From Coniferiporia sulphurascens (lineage: Eukaryota; Basidiomycota; Agaricomycetes; Hymenochaetales; Hymenochaetaceae), in the NCBI GenBank assembly GCA_002794785.1, contig NBBA01000009.1:1054001-1118000 (forward strand): a DNA stretch of 64,000 nucleotides. The letters are read 5' to 3'. Of this stretch, positions 11,059 to 22,614 are shown one piece after another. The notes beneath the pieces are model-generated. The model was given only the letters and a program-made list of their open reading frames with translations, ran no database searches and was not told the origin of the DNA. The number at the start of each line of letters is the position of its first letter. Within the stretch, counting starts at the first letter, position 1. The position numbers were made by a program, and so were the translations under genes.

Positions 11059-13106
11059 CTAATGGCCATGGGGATCAGGATCTCCTTTTTGCTCTAACAA
11101 GTAATCGTCATGTTAGCCACAGTAAATACGATTGACTTGAGTCTTACCTGGTACACAGTGGATCGCATCGTCGATACGAAGCAGCGATACTGCGGCCTCA
11201 AATGCCGACTTCAGGCTCCGCACTTTGCTAACTGTAGGCTCAAGAATACCCGCTTGTACGTTGTCGCGCACTTCCCCGTTCAGAAGATCCAGTCCGTACC
11301 GTGAAAGCACCTTCTTCGGATCTCCCGCCGGTGCATTCTGCGCTGCATTGTGGTACGAGCGCAACTTTGCCACGAGGTCTGTCGAATCCTTCGCGGCGTT
11401 CACTGCCAGTGTCTTCGGGATCACCAATAGCGCGTTGGCGAACTCGGCGATCGCCAGCTGCTCGCGTGACTCCTGATTTACTTTCTGAATACCGTACTGG
11501 TTGAATTGTAAATTAGGTAGATTTATCTTACCAGAGTTTGGGCGAAGTTCTCGAGATAGATGCTCAACGCGGTCTCGACAGCGCCTCCTCCTGGAACAAC
11601 AGACCCACTCTCTAGTGTGCGTTTGATGATAGATAGAGTATCGTGTAAAGCTCTCTCCATCTCATCCAGCATATAGTCGTTCGCGCCGCGCAACACGATT
11701 GAAGACGAGTTGACGACCTTCGTACCCTTTACTAGAATAAGTTCGTCGTCCGAAATTCTCTCTTGAACGACTTCCTCCGCGTATCCAAGACTGCTTGCTT
11801 CGAAAGTTTCATCGCCCTCCAAATTAGCGAGACTTGATATAAGCATCGCGCCGGTGGCCTTTGCAATACGACGTAAATCCTCCTTGCGACAACGACGGAC
11901 AGCCATTGCCCCGGCTTCCACGAACTCCTTTAAGCACAAATCATCGATACCTTTTGTAGTAAGGATGACATTAGCACCCGTAGCGAGGATCTTGCGAACA
12001 CGCTCGAGTGTTATTTCGGATTCCCTGGGACATTGTGAAAATTTACGCAAGGAAATAGTTACAGTGGACTGACCGTCTTCGGATCTCCTCGAGCTGATTG
12101 GGGTCATCAATCAAAATCTGCACACCTAATTGCATTCGCTGCTTTTGGAGATTAATGTCTAAACAGGCAATCTTCGCGTTTGGAATTCGCGTTTTCATGG
12201 CTGCGGACGCAAGCGTCAGAGACTGACCAAAGAAGTAGTGCGTGGGGGTTGCTCAACGTACCTTGGCTGGCGACCGTGCAGTTCAGTGCATATCCTTTCA
12301 CGAACAATGACTCGCGCGCACTCCTACCGTGGGCTTTCAGTACATTGACGGCTTTCACGGGATATTTTGTCTCTCCACGCGCGTTGACAGTTTTCACAGC
12401 TAACATTGCATCGACAGCCATCGGTGCAAACAGGTCATCATCCCTGGTAATACCGTTTGGACAGCCTTCGAGATGCTAGCGGCGATGGAACTCACCCGCC
12501 GATAACCTTGCTCGACATACTCGTCTTCGCGGCATTAATCAATGCCTCCTTACCGATTGCATCGATCTTAATGCTTAGCTGGTCGACAAGGAACTTGCAT
12601 GCCTCCCGACAAGCATGCCTGTAACCAGCGATAATCGTAGTTGGGTGTATCTTGGCTTTCACGAGCTCATTTGCGCGGCGTAGTAGCTCCGCGGCGATGA
12701 TGACAACGGATGTTGTACCGTCTCCGACCTCTTTGTCTTGCTTCTGCGCAAGATCAACAAATATGCGACCAGCAGGATGTTCGACTTCGAGGAGGGAAAG
12801 GATGGTGGCCCCATCGTTAGAGATGGTTACTTCCTGAGGGCATGTAATTATATGAGGAGCACGTGTAAGATAGCATATACTCACTCCAATGTTGTCCACG
12901 AGCATTTTATCGAGTCCTAGCGGACCCAGCGAGCTTTTGATAATGTTCGCTATGGACTGTGCTGCGATGACTACAAATGTTGTTAATTCATGGCAAGGCC
13001 GTTACACATGAAAGTGCTCACCATTTTGGTCGCGTATTTCTTGACCCGAAACTCTGTCGCCACCGAAGAATATACCCGCCCTCGGATCGCGCTGGAACAT
13101 AGACAT
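11059..13106 (-). CDS. cct1: CCT/TRiC chaperonin subunit alpha (TCP-1 alpha)
   Basis: CCT1 is one of eight subunits of the cytosolic chaperonin that folds actin, tubulin and WD40 proteins. The start ATG at 13106 gives [20 protein letters not shown]. The N-terminal equatorial segment has ISNDGATIL followed by the nucleotide-binding [15 protein letters not shown]. The apical domain contains [20 protein letters not shown], typical of the alpha subunit. The C-terminal equatorial domain has [15 protein letters not shown] and [20 protein letters not shown], and [14 protein letters not shown] precedes a final exon ending GDPDPHGH with TAG at 11059-11061. There are about seven introns. Its 240-base upstream region is shared with the divergent CRM1 copy A. 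Length (about 555 residues) is normal. Confidence 0.95.
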
Positions 13107-13346
13107 GATGAATGGACGCTGGCTGAGAGTAGTCCTTGGAAGACGCGAACGACTTTTCCCAGTTTCTGAATTTCGAGTACACGTGACTTACGCGCCCTTC
13201 ACCCTTCAGCTCGAGCTCGGACGCTCGGCCTTGGTTTACTGCAAGCTTACCCTCTTACCTGCCGTCAACATTGACAGTAACTGTCCCCTCAAACTGCAGC
13301 TGAGTCAATGAACATTTGCCGATAATATTTGCTTCCCTTAAACACC
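13107..13346. promoter_or_regulatory. Bidirectional promoter, cct1 / crm1 copy A
   Basis: Only 240 bases separate the divergent ATGs of CCT1 (13106, -) and CRM1 copy A (13347, +). The region must carry both transcription start regions. I see no clear TATA box. It does not visibly resemble the region upstream of CRM1 copy B, so the copies may be regulated differently. Confidence 0.55.
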
Positions 13347-16300
13347 ATGGAGGTCGGCATTGCTGTTCTACCGCATATGCACACCTCCGAGTCTATGCTT
13401 ACAACTATGCAGGCCCTGCTTGATTTCTCGCGCGAACCGTTCGATATCGAACTTTTTGACAAGATTGTCATGACATTATACTCCGGCGCGGGTCAAGAGG
13501 TGCACTGCGTTGCACATATCACAATTATGTCTGTCATTCATGCGAACCCCACTTGACCAGCAACAAATGGCCCAGCGTGTCTTGTCCCAATTCCAGGAAC
13601 ACCCGGACGCATGGGCACGCGTGCCGGACATCCTTGAACACTCGTCGCTACAACAGTCAAAGGTAATGATTGCAATCGTCATGATTCTGGAGTGGCCTGT
13701 AACTGCAGCTCGTTCGCCCCATGGCAGTACATCGGCTTGCAAATATTGGAAAAGCTCGTGCAAACGCGATGGAAGGCAATTCCGGATGCCCAGCGCCAAG
13801 GTATTTATGACTTCATACTTATTTAAAAATGTTCTAATCCGTGACAGGAATCCGAAACTTTATTGTTGGCGTCGTTGTAAAAGTGTCTTCTGATGAGTCT
13901 GCGATTCGCAGGGAGAAGTCCTACGTGAGCAAGCTGAACCTGGCCTTGGTGCAAGTGAGAAAATACTCGTCTTTCGTCGAATGTAAACTAACTATAATAG
14001 ATTCTCAAACAAGAGTGGCCACACAACTGGCCCAACTTCATTCCAGAACTCGTGGAATCGTCCAAGACTAACCTAACGCTCTGCGAAAACAACATGGTCA
14101 TCCTCAAGCTCTTATCTGAGGAAATATTTGACTTCTCGGCTGAGCAGATGACGCAGGCGAAGACTAAGAGCTTAAAGAACCAGATGTGTGGCGAGTTCTC
14201 GGAAATATTCAAGCTTTGCTTGGAGGTCCTTGAGGAGGCTCAGAAGACCTCGCTCATCAAAGCGACACTTGAAACACTCCTGCGCTTCTTGAATTGGATC
14301 CCGCTTGGATTTGTATTTGAGACGACCGTTATAGATTTGCTCATGACAAGGGTGCGTGACGTCGAATGTTCAAGGAAAGACATCGTTCTTATCGGATTTT
14401 TTGTAGTTCCTCGAGGTCTCCGAATTCAGAAACGTGACTCTTAAGTGCTTGGCAGAAATCGCATCCCTGAGTGTCGGACCGGAATATGATCCGAAGTTCG
14501 TTATTCTCTTCGCAATGGTAATGACCTCTGTCAATCGCATGATCCCCCCAAACACCAACCTCGCCGAAGCCTACGCAAATGCAAACGATGCAGGGCAAGA
14601 ACTCGTCCTGAACCTCGCGCTCTTCCTTACGAACTTCCTCTCAAACCATCTACGCGCAGTTGAGACAGAGCAAAACCGTGACGTACTACTGAATGCACAC
14701 CTATACATGGTGAAGATTTCGCAAGTTGACGAACGAGAGATCTTTAAAATTTGCCTCGAGTACTGGCTAAAGCTAGTTGCAGAGTTGTACGAGGAGATCC
14801 AGAGCCTTCCTATGGGAGACTCGGGACTACTTATGGGACTTAGCCTGGGGGGAACAACAGCCAATATGCTCAATGGCATACACCTTCGGAAGAATATCTA
14901 CAGCGACGTACTGTCAAACCTGCGACTCGTCGTTATTGAGAAGATGGTGAAACCTGAAGAGGTAGAACGCTATGTGTTATTCCACTTCTTACTAGCTTTG
15001 GCTGACTCAGATCGTAGGTACTCGTCGTCGAGAACGATGAAGGCGAGGTCGTTCGTGAGTTCATGAAGGAGAGCGATACGATTGTGCTGTACAAATCGAT
15101 GCGCGAGCTGCTTGTGTATCTTACCCATTTGGACGTCCTCGACACGGAAACGATACTCACGGAGAAGCTCGCAAAGCAGGTTGACGGATCGGAATGGTCT
15201 TGGAATAACCTGAATACACTATGCTGGGCCATTGGATCTATCTCCGGCGCAATGAGTGGGCACGCCTCTTATGTCCCATTCGATCATCATCTAATTTATC
15301 ATGATCAACAGATGAAGAGACCGAGAAGCGCTTCCTTGTGACGGTCATAAAGGACCTTCTCGGACTTTGTGAGATGAAACGAGGGAAGGATAATAAAGCT
15401 ATCGTCGCCTCAAATATAATGTACATCGTCGGACAGTATCCGCGCTTCTTAAAGGCCCATTGGAAATTCCTCAAGACCGTTGTAAACAAGCTATTCGAAT
15501 TCATGCACGAAACACATGAAGGTGTACAGGACATGGCATGCGACACATTTATCAAAATCGCACAGAAATGCAGACGCCACTTTGTCATGCAGCAGTCAGG
15601 AGAACAGGAACCATTTGTAGATGAAATCCTGCGAATACTACATCGCATTACAGTCGATCTCTCCCCCCAGCAGGTTCATACATTCTACGAGGCCGTCGGG
15701 TACATGATCTCTGCCCAGCCCAACAAGCCTCAGCAAGAGAAGCTGATTGCTAAGCTTATGGAGCTGCCCAATAACGCTGTATGTTCGGACCCATCTTTTT
15801 ACTCGTTTCGTCGCCTAATCCGTTTCCGCAGTGGGATTCTCTTATGGCACAAGCAGCACAAAATATGGACGTGCTCAGTAGCATGGACAATATAAAAATC
15901 TTGGCTAATGTTCTGAAGACGAATGTCTCTGCATGCACATCCATCGGGAGCTTCTTTTTACCGCAGCTTGGGCGTATATTCATGGATATGCTAGGACTTT
16001 ACAAAGCAGTCAGTGGGATCATCAGTGAGACGGTCGCACGGGAAGGTATAACTTCGTATCTATGTATGTCGGGTTCTGGTTATTCATGACCTATATTTTT
16101 CGGCAGGTCTGATTGCGACCAAGACACCCAAAGTTCGACAACTGCGGACTGTAAAAAAGGAAATTCTGAAGTTAATGGAGACGTACATTAACAAGGCTGA
16201 AGATCTCCCCTCAGTTAATGTAAATTTTATGCCTCCCTTGCTCGATGCCATCCTCGGCGACTATAATGCAAACGTTCCGGCAGCCCGCGATGCTGAAGTA

Positions 16301-17368
16301 CTCAACGTCATGGCTACGATCACGACAAGGCTTGGGGTTTGTTCTTCCTTTTGAGTATGTGCCGACGACAGGACCTTATTTGCCTTGTCAGCCCCTGCTT
16401 ACGCCTCAAGTGCTACCTATACTAGAAGCCGTTTTTGAACCGACACTCAACATGATCAACCAAGACTTCTCTGAGTTTCCGGAGCATCGGGTTGGTATTT
16501 TCAAGCTCCTCCGGGCGATTAACCTGTGTTGCTTCCCCGGTGAGACATCCGTTTCTCACCATTAGACCTATTCATTTTGCTAAACAAAAGGTGTAGCGCT
16601 CCTCGGTCTGCCCCCTGCGCAATTCAAGATGTTGATGGATAGCATTGTCTGGGCGTTTAAACATACCATGCGTGATATAGCCGACACGGGACTTAACCGT
16701 GGGTCTTAATGCCCCTTCACTTGGATAAAGCCACTAACAAACTGCGTACGAAGTTTGTCTCGAAGTGGTCAACAATTTCGCGTCGGCTGATAGCCAGGTG
16801 GCAAACGCGTTTTTCCAGCAATACTTCCTAAGTATCACCCAGGATATTTTCTATGTTCTCACAGATGCAGACCATAAGAGCGGATTCAAGCTGCAAAGCG
16901 CGCTACTTGCGCGGATGTTCCAGCTTGTGGAAACTAACGCAATTCAAGCGCCACTCTTCGACTCGGCGGCGGTACCTGACCCAGCCAATATGACCAACGC
17001 TGTGTTTCTGAGGGAATACACCGTAAATCTACTCAGATCAGCGTTTCCGCATGTGCAATTGTTCGTATTTCCTTCAATCAACTGACGCGTACGTTTGCCT
17101 AAACGATGATTCTTCTCATTTCAGGGCCCAGGTTCAGGCGTTTGTCGTAAGCCTCGGTGAACTTCATAGTGACATAAATCGCTTCAAACTCTCGCTGCGC
17201 GATTTCCTCATTCAACTCAAGGAGTTTTTCGGAGACACTGCCGAGCTGTTCCTCGAAGAGAAAGAAGCAGAAGCACAGCGCAGAGCGCAGGAGGAAATGA
17301 CTGCAGCAATGCGTATTCCTGGCATGCTTAAACCTTCTCAACTCGAGGATAAGGACGAGGACATATGA
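13347..17368 (+). CDS. crm1: Exportin-1 / CRM1, copy A (Cys at the leptomycin position)
   Basis: CRM1 is the karyopherin that exports leucine-rich NES cargo with RanGTP. The first exon is only ATGGAG (13347-13352). A 59-60 nt intron ending ATGCAG joins it to GCCCTGCTT, giving [20 protein letters not shown] as in S. pombe Crm1. Family landmarks follow in order: [116 protein letters not shown]; and the C-terminal end [13 protein letters not shown]. All exons join in frame with about 14 introns, so the gene looks intact at roughly 1,075 residues. Codon 15368-15370 (TGT) encodes the Cys equivalent to human Cys528, the leptomycin B attachment site. A second, inverted copy lies at 22615-26683. Confidence 0.97.
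14605..14696 (+). repeat. Short identical patch between CRM1 copies (copy A side)
   Basis: These 92 bases are identical to the reverse complement of 25287-25378, while the sequence on both sides differs at many third codon positions. The patch encodes [20 protein letters not shown] and onward. It looks like a small, separate conversion tract. Confidence 0.8.
15383..16140 (+). repeat. 758 bp identical tract between CRM1 copies (copy A side)
   Basis: This tract matches the reverse complement of 23854-24611 without a difference I could find. It includes two introns (15779-15831 and 16046-16106). The coordinates of the two tracts sum to 39994 throughout, so there is no indel. The first differences outside are at 15382 on the left, and at 16141 and 16168 on the right. 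Flanking exons and all other introns are diverged. Confidence 0.9.
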
Positions 17369-17693
17369 AGCGGGTGCTTCTCCATGACGGCGCTTTAGAA
17401 CACAAAGATCCTACTTATTTGCTTGCCTATCTATTTATTTACTCATTGTCCACCACTCCCCAGACCTTTCAACAATGTCGGCAATTGGCTCGCCAAGCAC
17501 GACGTTGCCACGCTATCTTGTCACTCTTTGCACAAACGTCTCTTGTTATTGTTGTAGGACTAGTTCGGTAAAGCCAGTGAAATTGTACGATTTTGAGACT
17601 GCTACAGACATTGCGACTAAAGTGACACAGTATTTAAACAAAGGTGAATATGCTTGTACGCATACGTTTACAATCTTACAGCGACATAAACTC
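17369..17693. other. Convergent 3' intergenic region
   Basis: These 325 bases separate the stop codons of CRM1 copy A (+) and the OTU gene (-). A short open frame on the + strand (17475-17714) has no recognisable product. The stretch is best read as two facing 3' UTRs. Confidence 0.5.
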
Positions 17694-18740
17694 CTACGAA
17701 ATGATAGCCTTTAAGTGTTGAGTCAGTGACCTTGGTCTCAATGAATTGTAATGCTGTTGAGTAAGCGCATCAATATCCGGGTGGAGCACATATATAAACC
17801 ACACTTACCTCCCCGAGACCGTACATACGACGATGATAACTAATGCGCACGACCTTCTTGTCATCTGGTGCATTCTGCCCCCCGGTTGGATCATGTACGA
17901 CGATAGAGGGTCTGCCCGCTTGAACGACATGTATTGGTATGCCGTACGCACGACTAAGCGCCAGTATCTCCGGCTCGCCACCCCAGACAGCTGAACTGCG
18001 CACATTTGCGCAGTAACGTCCGAATTCCAGTGGACCCATAACACCTTCCTCACCTGCGCCCGCACCATCCTCGCCTTCGACGCTAGGTAGAAACGGCAGG
18101 AACGCGTCCGGATGCGCAGCCATGTATACGGCGGCAGCGGCGCGCGCGGTTGCATAGTGCGCATCAGCAGAAGGTATAATACCTAGTATGCGTAGTTGGT
18201 CGGCTATGGCTGCGTACAAACAGTGGCCATCTGGATTAATCTACACGCGGGATAATAAGCGCGGGTGGGGAGATAGCAAGGTACAAAAATAAAGACTCGC
18301 CTCGTACATTGCTAAGCCCAAGTCATCGCAGACAGTCTTAATCGCTCTCTCTTCATCCCTTGCTTCGAGCTCTAGTCTAGCATCTGCTTCCTTGTCATCG
18401 TTAGAGTAGAGCGCCGCCTGTTCAGCCATCTTGCGCAGCTGCGCATTCATGTTGTTCGTAAGCCAAGACTTCTTGCGGAGCTTCATAGCTGGTAGTGGCG
18501 AACCTTGCGGGCCTCAAAGCGAGCTCTGCCGTCCTTTTTACTGGACGAAGTCTCAAGCCCGTTGGCTTTGCTGTTCAAATCGACCTGATGGAGGACGTTT
18601 GAAGCTTCTTGTTGTGTCGCGCCCTTCGCGTCTATTTGGGCCATCAGGTCATCGAGCAGCTCGTCATCGTCAACCACCATCGGTGGCGGTTGGTTGGGTA
18701 TCATCGGCGCCGCTTTCGACCTTTTCTTTCTGGATCCCAT
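17694..18740 (-). CDS. OTU-family cysteine protease (OTUD6/Otu2-like deubiquitinase)
   Basis: This is a deubiquitinating enzyme of the OTUD6B/yeast Otu2 group, which acts on ubiquitin at ribosomes. The start is ATG at 18740 (MGSRKKRSKAAPM). A charged N-terminal half leads into RFEARK, then a 65 nt intron (18439-18503) and LRKMAEQAALYSNDDKEADA. A 60 nt intron with a GC donor (18241-18300) precedes INPDGHCLYAAIADQLR, which carries the catalytic Asp and Cys of the OTU box. Next come PLEFGRYCANVRSSAVWGG and GIPIHVVQAGRPSIVV. The last intron splits GLGE from HYNSL, which supplies the catalytic His. The stop is TAG at 17694-17696. All three catalytic positions are present, so the enzyme should be active. 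It is convergent with CRM1 copy A and divergent from the aldo-keto reductase. Confidence 0.92.
18241..18300 (-). other. Non-canonical GC-AG intron in the OTU gene
   Basis: The exon ends ...AMYE and the next begins INPDGHC. The 60 nt between them begins GCGAGT and ends GTGTAG. No GT donor nearby keeps the frame, so this is a GC-AG intron, a minor class of U2 introns. Confidence 0.8.
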
Positions 18741-18995
18741 GGCGGATGATAGACAAGGAGTTTCACAAATAAAATTAAATAAATTTCGCTGTATACTTTG
18801 AGCTCCAAAGCTGAATAATATGATCGACACTCGGGCGAGGGGGCGTTCCGCCTTGCTGCCCCTAAATTGCCAAATTAAGGTTGTGGATTATTTCTGAGGC
18901 TTGCCGAACGAAACGCTGGCAGGTCCCGGGTTCACAGGCAGGTTTCTATCCGCGGGGCTTGGTACCTGACTCTCACCATTCACTATCAAACCGCC
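18741..18995. promoter_or_regulatory. Bidirectional promoter, OTU / AKR7
   Basis: These 255 bases separate the divergent ATGs of the OTU gene (18740, -) and the aldo-keto reductase (18996, +). The OTU-proximal part is AT-rich around 18765-18790. No specific operator is recognisable. Confidence 0.5.
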
Positions 18996-20436
<1,441 letters not shown>

Positions 20437-21045
20437 GATTACCGGGATGACTGAAGACATGACAAAAGATGGTAAACACGTAGGATATCATATTGAGATA
20501 TTTACTAGCCGGCCTCGGACAAACCGGAAACTTGTAAGATATGAAATTGAACACCATAGCCACTTGCTAGCGCGACATTTACATGCATTTATCTGAACCG
20601 ATATACACTGTCCAATCATCGAAGCTAAGCTAAGTATATGCAGCCCACCAGGCTAGAGCTGCAAGATCCCTCAGGCTTTACATCTCCCTCTGATCATTCC
20701 ACAGACACAGTCCGCATTATACACGAGACAAGACGTACATGGTCAAACAGACCAATTTTGGACGATAACAAACGTATGGCGGCCATTGTCTTGGCCCCAT
20801 ATACTACAAGTGCAGGTCGAAAGACTTCTCGGCCTTGCAGATTATTATGAGCTTGGATTGTTAAGGGCCACAGAACGGGGAACGTCACGCCTCAGTGGAA
20901 AGGAGGGCCGCTAGGGTGGCGGGGAAGTCGACGAGCTTTTTTGTTACGAGCGGATGACACTGTAAACATTCACGGGCGGGCGGCCATGAGCATAACACCA
21001 TGCAATATCGAAGGCATTCTTTATCACATCGCACAACACCTCATC
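20437..21045. other. Intergenic region downstream of AKR7
   Basis: About 600 bases follow the AKR7 stop. A frame at 20638-20850 is open but has no recognisable product. Nothing else is visible. Confidence 0.45.
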
Positions 21046-21330
21046 TCAACTGATTAAGACTATCCTATCCTCGGGTTCCGAAACCTTCTCGATAATCCCG
21101 GTGATCCTTCGCGAGAGCCGAGGGTCACATATATCTGCGAATATACATTTAAAAAAGGTGGTGCGGTAGCGGCGTAACTGCTCAAGTACGGCGGTGCGAT
21201 GTATGTGGAATCCATAAATTGCGCATTTACACAATAGGATATCTATCTGAAATGAAATAATAGTGATATGCTGGATGTCTCTCAATTGAAAGAAAGTAGC
21301 CGCACCTCTTTCACATAGTCTACAGCTTCT
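21046..21330 (-). CDS. Small unrecognised ORF, possible 3' end of a gene or a relic
   Basis: I do not recognise this protein. The - strand has a coding-like exon at 21046-21246 preceded by a good TTTCATTTCAG acceptor. Its product is IDILLCKCAIYGFHIHRTAV and then LEQLRRYRTTFF, ending ITGIIEKVSEPEDRIVLIS. The upstream piece EAVDYVKE (21307-21330) joins in frame through a GTGCGG intron. No start codon with a clear upstream exon is visible, because the MCT-1 stop lies only 50 bases upstream on the same strand. It may be a short gene with a hidden start, a read-through exon of MCT-1, or a decayed fragment. Confidence 0.3.
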   Translation of the reverse strand, partial: RSCRLCERGAATFFQLRDIQHITIISFQIDILLCKCAIYGFHIHRTAVLEQLRRYRTTFFKCIFADICDPRLSRRITGIIEKVSEPEDRIVLIS

Positions 21331-21380
21331 TATTTAAGAAAGTTCGTACACAGCGTAAACCAATGAAACCTTCGACACTT

Positions 21381-22115
21381 TTATTTGCTTATTCTTTGCA
21401 TGCCCCACAAATCATCTCCAAGAAACGACACGACCTCGACGCCGATACCCTTGTTAACTTTCTTGATTTCTTCCGTCCCGAGTTTCGTCAGCCCGACCGC
21501 CGCTGCGTGCTCCTTGCCTTCCGCAAATATGGCCACAGGGGTCTCCGCAGGTAATGCCTCATCTGAGGGCGGCAAATAACCTCCTTTGGAGGTGAAACCG
21601 GGACACATCATGTTTGCGCCGGCAAGGAGAAAACGGATCGCTCCGCGGTCGACCTTAACGTGCGGGAGAATGCTCGGGTCTAGCAGAAATCGTTGTATGC
21701 ACGTTAGAAAAGGTGTCAAGGGTTCAGGCCGCAGAGCGTACAGACATTTGTGTACGAGTCGCAGCATCGGGTACAAGGGTCCGTCAAAGTGTTGAATGAA
21801 GAGTGGCTCGCCGTTCACCGCATATATCGATATATGATCTCTGCTGCCAGGGTGCGTTTCGTTAGTATGTATTTCAATTGATGTTAAGGCAACTTCGAAT
21901 TGACCATTTGACGAGGACAAGGCCTTCTTTCTTTGGCCAAATCTGTTCGAGTGTTGCGGCATCGATCTTAAGACGTGCGAGTAAGTTCGCACGGATTGAA
22001 CGTTGGACGGACGACTTGAGGATCGACTGGCTCGAGATATCGTTTTGCGAAAACCTTTGATAGCAAATATGAATTATATTAGCTGTCGACACGAAGAGAC
22101 GCACTTTTTGAACAT
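21381..22115 (-). CDS. tma20: MCT-1/Tma20-type PUA-domain translation factor
   Basis: This is the homologue of human MCTS1 and yeast Tma20, which pairs with DENR/Tma22 to recycle 40S subunits and promote reinitiation. A tiny first exon ATGTTCAAAAA (start 22115) splices to GTTTTCGCAAAACG, giving MFKKFSQNDISSQS, the invariant MFKKF start of the family. The N-terminal domain contains LKSSVQRSIRANLLARLKID and WPKKEGLVLVKW. The PUA domain follows: ISIYAVNGEPLFIQHFDGPL, YPMLRLVHK, VDRGAIRFLLAGANMMCPGF and VNKGIGVEVVSFLGDDLW. The stop is at 21381-21383. It has about three introns and roughly 180 residues, as expected. It sits between the CRM1 copies but is not itself duplicated in the window. Confidence 0.94.
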
Positions 22116-22614
22116 CGCAATAGCAGTCAGAGATCCAAGGGTGACTGTGTATCCATCCTTCCACTTTGGTCACGTTCCCTTGCTTCAGAGCCCCTTTCCG
22201 ATAACATTAAAAACAGATTTGGCTCTGCTCCTTAAGTCCCCCTTTCTATACACACGCTGTCAACAATATAAGCTGTATTCAGGGTTCGCGAGGTAAATAT
22301 CGGAAGTCTTATATGGCTCAACCTGTATTACGATAATCGGGACTTCGAAATGGCCAGAGGTAAAAGCTACAATCGTGTTTGCATTCTTTTTGCTAATTTT
22401 ACATGTTGGGAAATGCTGAAGCTAAGTGTGGAAAACTTAACGAGAATTTGAGACCGTTACAGTTTTGCATGGGAGGAACATGAAGGGGTAATGAATTATG
22501 GTAGCGAAAAGAATGCAAGATGCGGTCGATGCAGGAAATCTAAATGCCCCGTAACTCCCCGTTGGCACAGCAAAGAGTACCATGCGAGCGAAATCCTATA
22601 GACAAGAGAAAAGT
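22116..22614. other. MCT-1 promoter region and 3' flank of CRM1 copy B
   Basis: About 500 bases lie between the MCT-1 start and the CRM1 copy B stop; both genes are on the - strand. It should contain the MCT-1 promoter. The base composition is AT-rich and no gene is visible. Confidence 0.5.

Larger units (their letters stand above)
13347..17368 (+). repeat. Arm A of a 4 kb inverted gene duplication
   Basis: This arm is the whole CRM1 copy A coding region. Its partner is 22615-26683 on the opposite strand. Intron positions correspond, including the unusual intron after the second codon, so the duplication arose from intron-containing DNA and not from cDNA. Most exon sequence is clearly diverged (the last 250 bases look roughly three-quarters identical by eye), and sequence after the stop codons does not align. 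The homology therefore seems limited to the gene. Confidence 0.9.

Noticed and set aside
15756..15983. Identical 75-codon antisense frames in both CRM1 copies (15756-15983 and 24011-24238) as a conserved overlapping gene
   Set aside because: They are identical only because the underlying DNA is a conversion tract. They run through introns and exons and resemble no protein.
18439..18503. Apparent frameshift and stop (RKVRHYQL then TGA) in the OTU gene, suggesting a pseudogene
   Set aside because: A 65 nt GT-AG intron (GTTCGC...ATGCGCAG) removes the stop and joins RFEARK to LRKMAEQAALYSND in the right frame, as in related proteins. The gene is intact.
21046..21246. Cas2-like identity for the small orphan ORF
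   Set aside because: The faint pattern at its end (EPEDRIVLI) resembles Cas2 C-termini only superficially. The order of elements is wrong, and there is no CRISPR context in this eukaryotic DNA.
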